A stretch of 11,645 bases of DNA from Gemmatimonadota bacterium. GTDB taxonomy: Bacteria; Latescibacterota; UBA2968. The DNA is taken from contig PAXL01000076.1 of NCBI GenBank assembly GCA_002714465.1, forward strand, positions 1-11,645. The letters run 5' to 3'. The notes under the pieces are model-generated. The model was not told the DNA's origin and made no database searches. It saw nothing but the letters and a program-made list of their open reading frames with translations. Of the stretch, positions 6,245 through 11,645 are shown piece after piece (positions within the stretch are counted from its first letter, which is position 1; the number at the start of each line of letters is the position of its first letter). The position numbers and the translations under genes are program-made.

Positions 6245-7300
6245 TCAGAAAACGACGTAGTCACCTGAAGCAATCACCTCCGTCTGTCTCCCCTGACCAC
6301 TCAGCACCACCGATGTCACTTGGATCGGGCTTTCACGTGCATAGACAATGTCCTGATGCACGATCGTTTTGGGGCTCTGGAACGCGTCGGGACCGATTTC
6401 TCCACCCAAATGCTCGCTCCTTCCAAATGCCCAGTGAAAGCCCGCTTTTTCATCTTCGAGAACGTTGTCCCACACTACTGCGAGCGGATTACATCCAAAA
6501 GCGAACTCGGCGATGTTTCCGCGGGCAGGATCCTCCCCAAAGTAGGATCTGGTCCGGCCTGCGGCAGGGCCACCCCTCACGTCGACAATCCTGTTCTCTT
6601 CCACAACATACACAACATCTTCATCCCCCTCACGCACCGGAATCTCGCCTTGTGTGAGGCTTCCATTCCCTTCCAATGGGACCTGGAAGCTTTCTCCGCT
6701 TGGCAGGTTGATCACGGAGCCACCGGCCCTGCCCCGAGGCAGCTGTCCGTCATCCATCAAAGCAGCATTCTCTCGCAGATCGACGTACCACTTATGGCCA
6801 GTCGAGAAATGCACCTCAGCCGAGTCCGCACCATCCAACACTCCCTTCAAAATCAGGCATCGACGAGCGACCTCCACATAGTCGGCAGCGAGCGCGGTCT
6901 CTTCCATCCGACGCGCGACCTGCGGCAACGTCGCACACCGGAAGTCATCGTGGTCTTTCGCCCAGGCGACCATCGAAGCGGTCGGCGAAAATTCGGTCAG
7001 CGCGAGCCCGATCGTCGCCCCCTCAAGGCCTTCCCGTAGCAGGGATGGAGAACCCTTGTCCAGAGGAAGGTCGCCATTGTGCGCACCGACAGCGGGGAAG
7101 GTCACCAACGGCGCGACCTCGATGTCCAGACCGGTCGCGTCCGCGTTCAGAGTCTCGCGCCACTCTTCGGCCATCACTCGTCTGTCCGCCCAAAGTGGAT
7201 TGTCCGGAATCGTACTGTGTGGCTCATCCCGTATGATCACCACCCGCTCCCCGGATTCTGGGTGGAACACGTCTTTGAATAGTTTCACCAGATCGAACAC
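6245..7300 (-). CDS. M29-like metalloaminopeptidase family protein
   Basis: Counting from GTG 7300 gives 351 residues. The C-terminal half follows the metal-site order of M29 aminopeptidases (aminopeptidase T/AmpS): Glu203 in NLPSGESFQVP, Glu265 in GNIAEFAFG, His289 in GFHWAFGRS, and His315/Asp317 in VHQDIV. Spacings are close to those of aminopeptidase T. The usual Tyr after the third ligand is not evident (SEHLGG), so activity is uncertain. The family binds two metals and removes N-terminal residues from peptides. The frame stays open back to 7468, but that extension is unlike protein (RYRLRFGQFR…) and runs into the divergent gene, so GTG 7300 with GAGGG four bases upstream is preferred. 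Homology is likely, the exact reaction less so. Confidence 0.7.
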   Translation of the reverse strand: MFDLVKLFKDVFHPESGERVVIIRDEPHSTIPDNPLWADRRVMAEEWRETLNADATGLDIEVAPLVTFPAVGAHNGDLPLDKGSPSLLREGLEGATIGLALTEFSPTASMVAWAKDHDDFRCATLPQVARRMEETALAADYVEVARRCLILKGVLDGADSAEVHFSTGHKWYVDLRENAALMDDGQLPRGRAGGSVINLPSGESFQVPLEGNGSLTQGEIPVREGDEDVVYVVEENRIVDVRGGPAAGRTRSYFGEDPARGNIAEFAFGCNPLAVVWDNVLEDEKAGFHWAFGRSEHLGGEIGPDAFQSPKTIVHQDIVYARESPIQVTSVVLSGQGRQTEVIASGDYVVF

Positions 7301-7388
7301 AAGACCCTCGCATAGACCCTTAGTTTGCTGCCGCGAGAAACGTATCGAGATCCGTAAAAAGACGCAACAGACAAGGGATGAATTCTGT

Positions 7389-7416
7389 TTGTCGCTTTCA
7401 AGGGCAACCCTAAATT
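7389..7416 (+). promoter_or_regulatory. Candidate promoter of the 67-residue protein gene
   Basis: TTGTCG (7389-7394), a 16-base spacer and TAAATT (7411-7416) each match four of six consensus positions. The predicted transcript start near 7423 lies just before the GGAGG ribosome site (7426-7430). The divergent M29-like gene must use another promoter in 7301-7437, which I could not place. Confidence 0.35.
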
Positions 7417-7437
7417 GTCCGAAACGGAGGCGATAGC

Positions 7438-7641
7438 GTGTTGCGGATTGTCGAGGATTCACAGGCATTCTCGGTGGAAGCAGAGTATGACGGCGACTTC
7501 TGGTTCGTGAAGGTGTACGTGCACGAGAATGGCAATGTCCGTCACCGCTTCACCTACAAAATTAACCATCCCAAAGACGAAGAGTCGGCCTGCCAACGAG
7601 GCTGGGAGTTGTTCAAGCACAGACACCTGAGACAGAGCTGA
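7438..7641 (+). CDS. Small hypothetical protein, strand-rich
   Basis: The 67-residue product is not a family I recognise. It begins MLRIVEDSQAFSVEAEYDG and has alternating polar and aromatic residues (DFWFVKVYVHENG), suggesting beta strands, then a short helix with one Cys. The start is GTG at 7438, supported by an ideal GGAGG seven bases upstream. It is followed after nine bases by the decayed receiver-domain sequence, with which it may once have formed an operon. Confidence 0.65.
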   Translation: MLRIVEDSQAFSVEAEYDGDFWFVKVYVHENGNVRHRFTYKINHPKDEESACQRGWELFKHRHLRQS

Positions 7642-7650
7642 AGTAACATT

Positions 7651-7937
7651 GTGGCACGTATACTGATCGTCGATGAGGAGCGTGAAGTCCGACTCGTAAC
7701 GCGGAAAACCCCGAAAGATCAGGACACGATACTGTCGAGGCGGTATCGAGAGACTCGCCTGACACGCGAGTTCTACTTAGCTACATGCGGCATCGACATT
7801 TCTACCCACGCCCTTGACAAGGTTCTTTTGGGCGAAGATCCCGAACCCCTAACAAACTTTAACATCAGCTGCTCCAATAACTCGATGGAGAGCTCAAGCC
7901 CAAAGAAGACCCCGAAGCACTCGCGGACGATAAGTAG
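7651..7937 (+). pseudogene. Decayed CheY-like receiver domain
   Basis: The GTG at 7651 opens with ARILIVDEEREVRLVTRKT, the first strand and helix of a response-regulator receiver with its acidic pocket (Asp-Glu-Glu). After KDQ (about 7722) the frame stops making sense. A different frame then reads GHDTVEA…SPDTRVLLSYM, which fits receiver pieces (GHxVxEA, and PDxxVLxxSGY from helix 3 / strand 4) with a gap between them. The original frame later gives STHALDKVLLGEDPEP, like the last receiver helix. A full receiver is about 120 residues; here the phosphorylated Asp strand is missing. The remains therefore show at least one one-base loss and an internal deletion. The unshifted frame is open for 99 residues to 7950 but is unlikely to be a working protein. 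A third frame ends in a coding-like tail at TAG 7935-7937. Confidence 0.45.
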
Positions 7938-8026
7938 ACTGTCCTTATGAGCGAAGCGCTAGGCACTCAGCTTCCTAAACCCTACTCGTGTCTCTTTGAC
8001 CGAGCCAATCAACGAAAGCTATCCGT

Positions 8027-8974
8027 ATGCATATATCCGTTTGGAACGACGCTGACCTCAGCAATTGCTACCTGAAGCAGGTCACGCAGCTTGGAGCTGA
8101 GTTTGTCGATTTTGGATCTGGTGCGTGGTTTCCCGGTGTGGCCGAGCAGGGCTACCCAGATCTCGATGCCGTGATCAAGGCTCGAAAGAAGATTCGGTCC
8201 TACGGTCTCGACATCAACCGTGTCACGCTTCCTGATGTGAGCAGCGAGTACATGGCTGGAACAGGGAACGAGCAGGACTTGGAGAACACGTGCAATGCGC
8301 TGAGGGTGTTCGCCGAGGCCGGATGTCCGCTCGCTCGCCAGAGATTCGTTGGCGACACGTTCCCGCAGATGATGGCCCGCGCCCGATCGAAGCATCGCGG
8401 CGACTACGAGTCCCGATCGGAAACGCTGGCTCGTCCCGCACCCGAGTACCCTAGCCTCGAGGAGATCGACGCGTGGTGGGGCAGATTCCGGACCATCTTC
8501 GACGCCCTTGTGCCAATCGCAGAGGACACCGAAATCAAGCTGAGCGTTCATCCCTCCGACACACCGAACCAGGACACTCCGTTCGGCGGCATCGGTTTCC
8601 ACCGCATAATCGACGCCTACCCGAGCCGAAACGTCGGCTACCTTTATTGCTGCGGGACACGCGCAGAATCCGGAGGCACTCCGATCGTTCTCGACGAGAT
8701 CAACAATTACGGCCGAAAAGGCAAGATCTTCATGGTCCACTTCCGGAACGTCCGCGGAAGCCTCGCCACGGCCGGCGGCTTTGAGGAGACACTCCTCGAC
8801 GACGGTGACATGAATATGTTTAAGGTCCTGAGGGAACTCCGAAACGTCGGCTTCTCAGGCTGTGTCAATCCTGATCATCACCCGAAGTTGGAAGGGGATA
8901 AAGGTGGGATCACGGCGCTTGGATATTCAATCGGATACATCAAGGCTCTATTTGCTGCCCTATCGGTAGTTTAG
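8027..8974 (+). CDS. UxuA-like (mannonate dehydratase family) TIM-barrel protein
   Basis: This 315-residue protein resembles D-mannonate dehydratase, which turns D-mannonate into 2-keto-3-deoxygluconate in glucuronate breakdown. Likely metal ligands in order are His175 (KLSVHPSD), Cys208 or Cys209 (YLYCCGTRA), His238 (MVHFRNV) and Asp283 (NPDHHP). The last two are 45 residues apart, as in Streptococcus suis UxuA. The segment after the third ligand (ETLLDDGDMNMFKVLRELR) and the C-terminal YSIGYIKAL are also family-like. It is shorter than E. coli UxuA (394) and the PDH motif is NPDHHP rather than RPDHGH, so the substrate may differ. The start is the only good ATG; its ribosome site is weak. 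No other uronate genes are next to it. Confidence 0.75.
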   Translation: MHISVWNDADLSNCYLKQVTQLGAEFVDFGSGAWFPGVAEQGYPDLDAVIKARKKIRSYGLDINRVTLPDVSSEYMAGTGNEQDLENTCNALRVFAEAGCPLARQRFVGDTFPQMMARARSKHRGDYESRSETLARPAPEYPSLEEIDAWWGRFRTIFDALVPIAEDTEIKLSVHPSDTPNQDTPFGGIGFHRIIDAYPSRNVGYLYCCGTRAESGGTPIVLDEINNYGRKGKIFMVHFRNVRGSLATAGGFEETLLDDGDMNMFKVLRELRNVGFSGCVNPDHHPKLEGDKGGITALGYSIGYIKALFAALSVV

Positions 8975-9025
8975 AGGCAGAGCGGGAGAAAAATTTCCTC
9001 CACTCGCTCAGGTTTCCTGCCTCTA
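8972..9025 (+). terminator. Long stem-loop after the UxuA-like gene
   Basis: TAGAGGCAG (8972-8980, containing the stop codon) pairs with CTGCCTCTA (9017-9025). Inside, AGCG pairs with CGCT (8981-8984 / 9005-9008) and GGAG with CTCC (8985-8988 / 8998-9001). The extended, bulged hairpin probably ends the transcript, but only a short T-rich stretch follows. Confidence 0.55.
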
Positions 9026-9027
9026 TC

Positions 9028-9056
9028 TTGACACAAAAATGACGAATCGGTAACTT
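9028..9056 (+). promoter_or_regulatory. Candidate promoter of tRNA-Leu
   Basis: TTGACA (9028-9033), a 17-base spacer and TAACTT (9051-9056) would start a transcript near 9063, about 40 bases before the tRNA. The -35 is perfect; the -10 keeps the first two and last positions. Confidence 0.45.
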
Positions 9057-9101
9057 TTGGACGAGTTAGGTTAAATAAGTTCTCTATGGATCCTAAGCCG
9101 T

Positions 9102-9188
9102 GCCGAAGTGGTGGAACTGGTAGACGCGCTGCGTTCAGGGCGCAGTGAGCTTAGGCTCGTGGGGGTTCGAATCCCCCCTTCGGCACCA
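9102..9188 (+). tRNA. tRNA-Leu (anticodon CAG)
   Basis: GCCGAAG (9102-9108) pairs with CTTCGGC (9178-9184), followed by discriminator A and an encoded CCA (9186-9188). The anticodon stem CTGCG/CGCAG surrounds loop TTCAGGG, with anticodon CAG at 9136-9138, which reads leucine codon CUG. The T arm GGGGGTTCGAATCCCCC is intact, and the long variable arm (GAGC…GGCTC) is the class II form expected for leucine tRNA. Confidence 0.97.
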
Positions 9189-9775
9189 AGAAAATCGTTG
9201 TTCTACAAGGGCTTATGTGCATACGCGCGTGAGCTCTTGTTTCGTGTACAAGTGACTGCAACGGCCAGAAGTGTGCACCTGTAGACACTCTGTAGTCACT
9301 GGAGGGCCAGATGGCCGTGCACAAAAATGGGTAGCAAGCTTTTATCTTGGGAGTAGGAACGCTGCAGACGTGTTCGACGAAGTGCGCCTACACGCAAGCT
9401 CGCAGAAGCCTTGGAACACGATACGAAATTGCGGGGAGCTGAGATCGGATCTGGGGGCTGATGACAGCTCCTCCCATTCACTCAGCTCCGTCTTCCGACG
9501 GCACTAATCGATGACGTACAAATCGCCATACCAAATCTGCACAAGAAGCTTTTCGGAAGGAAGGCCTTGAGGCGCGAAGGGGGTTACTTTGTCTGCATCT
9601 CGAAACCAAAACCCAGAGTTTTACCCTCCCGAACATTAGTGATAGAACGGACAAACTGGACAACCTATGCCAACGCCGGGCAAGAGGGAGATGCCGCAAG
9701 AGGCCCAGTATATTCATTCGTTTGTCAGGTGAAAGACGGGGACTGATCAGTCAATAGCTGATGAATGGGGGCAAC
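9189..9775. other. Long gap between tRNA-Leu and the quinoprotein gene
   Basis: About 590 bases hold no gene I can support. A 78-codon open frame (9271-9507, plus) and an unstarted open frame (about 9460-9746, plus, ending …VYSFVCQVKDGD) have no family features. A nested inverted repeat lies at 9251-9300: AGTGACT with AGTCACT outside, AGTGT with ACACT inside. A possible -10 TATATT (9709-9714) lacks a good -35. No copy of the tRNA 3' end, as a prophage or island would leave, was found. Confidence 0.55.
9741..9752. promoter_or_regulatory. 12-bp perfect palindrome before the quinoprotein gene
   Basis: GACTGATCAGTC is its own reverse complement and lies 23 bases before the preferred ATG at 9776. 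It could be an operator for a dimeric regulator. Its place between a weak -10 and the ribosome site is suggestive only. Confidence 0.3.
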
Positions 9776-11203
9776 ATGCAGAAGTGGGTACTTGGTTTTC
9801 TGGTTGTTGGGCTTATGAATTTAGGCGCTTTCGGACAGGATGAGTTGTTGGAAGGCAGACCGAACGGAAAAGTGCTCTACGCAGAGTATTGCGCGCGGTG
9901 CCACGGAAAGAATCTTGAAGGAGGGAAAGCGCCCAGCCTGATCGATGGCGTGTGGATGTATGGGACCGGGCGCAGTCAACTGGAGCGGAACATCCGGTTC
10001 GGCATCGTACAACAGGGCATGCCTGCATTCAACGATGCGCTGAGCCGGGATCAGATCCGGGCGATCACGGAGTATATCTCTGAGAAGGAGAACAGCGCAG
10101 GCATTGTGAAACCGCCTCTTCCAGATCGGATTGACACATATGACTACGAGATCCAGATCGAGAAGTTTGCAGAAGGGCTCAAGATTCCTTGGGCAATCGA
10201 GTTTCTGGATAACAGGACAGCGCTGATCACAGAACGTCCGGGAAGACTTCGCATCGTCCGAAACGACCTGCTCGATCCGAACCCGATATCCGGAATCCCG
10301 AGGGTCCTTCCTCAAGGTCAGGGTGGTCTGATGGATGTTGCGATCGATCCAGACTTTGATGAAAATGGATGGATCTATCTCTCCTACAGCCACGAATTGC
10401 CATCAGACGCTGAGCGAACACCCGCGATGACGCGTCTTGTCAGGGGAAAACTCGACGGGAACAATTGGGTGGATCAAGAGGTTGTCTACGAGGCGCCTCA
10501 CGAAACCTATCTGCCGACGCGTCATCACTATGGGTGTCGCATCGTGTTCGATGCAGCAGGACACGTCTTCTTCTCAATCGGTGACCGTGGCCGATCCCGA
10601 ACGGCGCAGGATCTGTCCCAGCCGAACGGAAAGCTTCATAGGATCAATCGGGACGGAAGCATCCCAAAGGACAATCCCTTTGTTGGACGGCCCGATGCGC
10701 TGGCATCTGTTTTCAGCTACGGCCATCGGAATGCACAGGGCATCGCCGTGCATCCCGAAACGGATCGGGTATGGTTGACCGAACACGGGCCGATGGGAGG
10801 AGACGAGCTGAATGTGATCGATTCCGGCGTAAACTACGGATGGCCGGAGATCACTTACGGCAAGAACTACAGCGGGTCGATCGTGTCGGAGTTCGAACAG
10901 AAGGCCGAGATGGCGCAGCCTGTTCTTTTTTGGCGACCATCGATCGCCGTCTGTGGACTCGATTTCTACCGAGGGGATTTGTTCCCCAAGTGGAAGAACT
11001 GGTTGCTTGCTGGAGCGCTTGCCTTCGAGGAGCTTCGGCTCCTCGCGATCGATGACGAGCGCGTGATCCACCAACAAACCATCCTGAAAAACGCGGGTCG
11101 CGTGAGGGATGTGACAACCGGTCCTGACGGAGCAATCTATGTGATCCTGAACAAACCGGGCACAGTGATTCGGATGACACCGATTGCAGAAGAAGGATTT
11201 TAG
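9776..11203 (+). CDS. Cytochrome c / PQQ-dependent sugar dehydrogenase fusion
   Basis: From ATG 9776 the protein has 475 residues: a signal peptide (MQKWVLGFLVVGLMN…AFG, cut before QD), a short cytochrome c domain with CARCH at 39-43 and likely axial Met82 (QQGMPAF), then a six-bladed GSDH/YliI-type propeller (about 125-470). Propeller marks include TERPGRLRIV, GQGGLMDVAIDPDF, RHHYGCRIVFD (His250/251 probably near the active site), GHRNAQGIAVHP, and EHGPMGGDELN followed by GVNYGWP. It should oxidise a sugar or related alcohol in the periplasm with PQQ and pass electrons to its own haem. The ATG at 9761, in frame, lacks a ribosome site, while GGGGG precedes 9776. The substrate is unknown and no PQQ synthesis genes are in the window. 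Confidence 0.85.
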   Translation: MQKWVLGFLVVGLMNLGAFGQDELLEGRPNGKVLYAEYCARCHGKNLEGGKAPSLIDGVWMYGTGRSQLERNIRFGIVQQGMPAFNDALSRDQIRAITEYISEKENSAGIVKPPLPDRIDTYDYEIQIEKFAEGLKIPWAIEFLDNRTALITERPGRLRIVRNDLLDPNPISGIPRVLPQGQGGLMDVAIDPDFDENGWIYLSYSHELPSDAERTPAMTRLVRGKLDGNNWVDQEVVYEAPHETYLPTRHHYGCRIVFDAAGHVFFSIGDRGRSRTAQDLSQPNGKLHRINRDGSIPKDNPFVGRPDALASVFSYGHRNAQGIAVHPETDRVWLTEHGPMGGDELNVIDSGVNYGWPEITYGKNYSGSIVSEFEQKAEMAQPVLFWRPSIAVCGLDFYRGDLFPKWKNWLLAGALAFEELRLLAIDDERVIHQQTILKNAGRVRDVTTGPDGAIYVILNKPGTVIRMTPIAEEGF

Positions 11204-11300
11204 AGCACACACCGAAACCCGACCCGCAGCCAAGACGCGTCCCATTCGCCGTTTAAAACGCACCGTTTACTTCGTCCTAGAAGCTTACCTGAGGGTTATT

Positions 11301-11645
11301 GTGAACGCGGATTTTGAAACAATGGTCGATCAGGCGATTGCAAAGTGCAAGACATTGTCTGAATCAGATGCTCGACACTTTGTTGAGCACGGTTGGGTTG
11401 TTGTGAAAGGTGCGGTTCCGAAGCAAATCACCAAAGACATCGTTGCCTGTGCCTGGCGAGAACTTGAGGAACGAGGCATCAAAAAGGATGATCAGAAAAC
11501 CTGGACGAAAGAACCTTACATCCGAACCGGTTGCCCTCCCAATATTCACATCATGGCCTCGCGTGGTGACAAGGAAGCAGCAAAGCAAAAGCTTGAGATC
11601 CGAACGCGATACGGTCTGCCACCCGAAAGCCCGTTTTTGCAGGAG
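11301..11645 (+). CDS. PhyH-family dioxygenase, N-terminal part (cut by window end)
   Basis: An open frame from GTG 11301, with GAGGG five bases upstream, runs 115 codons to the window edge. Residues about 24-45 (ARHFVEHGWVVVKGAVPKQ) are the usual opening of phytanoyl-CoA dioxygenase-family proteins, followed by a WRELEERGIKKDD helix, TWTKEPYI and a GCPPN turn. The iron-binding HxD would lie beyond the window. It is a different subtype from the PhyH gene at 4602, sharing no obvious N-terminal sequence. An ATG at 11322 is a less supported start. It follows the quinoprotein gene by 97 bases and may share its transcript. Confidence 0.75.
   Translation, partial: MNADFETMVDQAIAKCKTLSESDARHFVEHGWVVVKGAVPKQITKDIVACAWRELEERGIKKDDQKTWTKEPYIRTGCPPNIHIMASRGDKEAAKQKLEIRTRYGLPPESPFLQE

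Noticed and set aside
9102..9188. tRNA-Leu as the attachment site of an island
   Set aside because: No integrase and no second copy of the tRNA 3' end were seen inside the window.
9271..9507. 78-residue open frame after tRNA-Leu, with a slight likeness to an integrase start (QKWVASFYLGSR)
   Set aside because: No ribosome site, no integrase active-site residues, no tRNA 3'-end duplication, and the composition does not look like protein; kept only as part of the gap description.
9460..9746. Unstarted open plus frame of about 90 codons ending VYSFVCQVKDGD
   Set aside because: It has no ATG and no recognisable motif; an open frame of this length can arise by chance. It could be a relic, but nothing supports a named gene.

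Overview
The window looks like a chromosomal segment of an uncultured, probably marine or soil, Gram-negative bacterium. The signs are: GC content that looks like the mid-50s percent (estimated by eye), two predicted lipoproteins with lipoboxes, exported c-type cytochromes, PhyH dioxygenases, a UxuA-like enzyme, frequent TTG/GTG starts with good Shine-Dalgarno sites, and scattered 8-9 bp low-complexity repeats. This gene mix recalls Latescibacterota, Poribacteria, Gemmatimonadota and similar groups. That placement is an impression of gene content, not a proof. I see no phage, plasmid, CRISPR, insertion sequence or rRNA.

Layout. (1) 1-2346, minus strand: a translationally coupled pair made of a parallel beta-helix lipoprotein followed by a diheme c-type cytochrome lipoprotein of the SO_2930 type. 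It is flanked by an 8-bp tandem repeat. This pair recurs in bacteria but has no known function. (2) 2448-3992, plus strand: a CsoR/RcnR-family metal-sensor repressor coupled by a 4-base overlap to an MFS exporter. A near-consensus promoter and a perfect 14-bp inverted repeat that fits a CsoR-type operator lie in front. (3) 3993-5390: a repeat-bearing gap, then a small conserved-looking protein coupled to a phytanoyl-CoA-dioxygenase-like protein. The start of the small gene is in doubt because its codon-like signal switches frame. (4) 5391-6235: a membrane-anchored coiled-coil protein, converging on a minus-strand hypothetical gene through a shared hairpin. (5) 5840-7300, minus strand: an M29-like metalloaminopeptidase homologue and the 131-residue hypothetical gene, 9 bases apart. 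(6) 7438-7937, plus strand: a 67-residue hypothetical gene followed by the remains of a CheY-like receiver domain. (7) 8027-9188: a short UxuA (mannonate dehydratase)-like TIM-barrel protein, a hairpin, then a tRNA-Leu(CAG). (8) 9189-9775: a long gap without a convincing gene. (9) 9776-11203: a cytochrome c / PQQ-type sugar dehydrogenase fusion. (10) 11301-11645: the start of a second PhyH-family gene, cut by the window edge.

The genes form several small independent transcription units. The common theme is oxidation chemistry outside and inside the cell: cytochromes, quinoprotein, Fe(II)/2-oxoglutarate dioxygenases and uronate-type sugar metabolism. There is one self-contained metal-response module. 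The most testable signals are the CsoR operator-regulator-transporter unit, the beta-helix/diheme pair of unknown function, and the two places where coding signal jumps frame.
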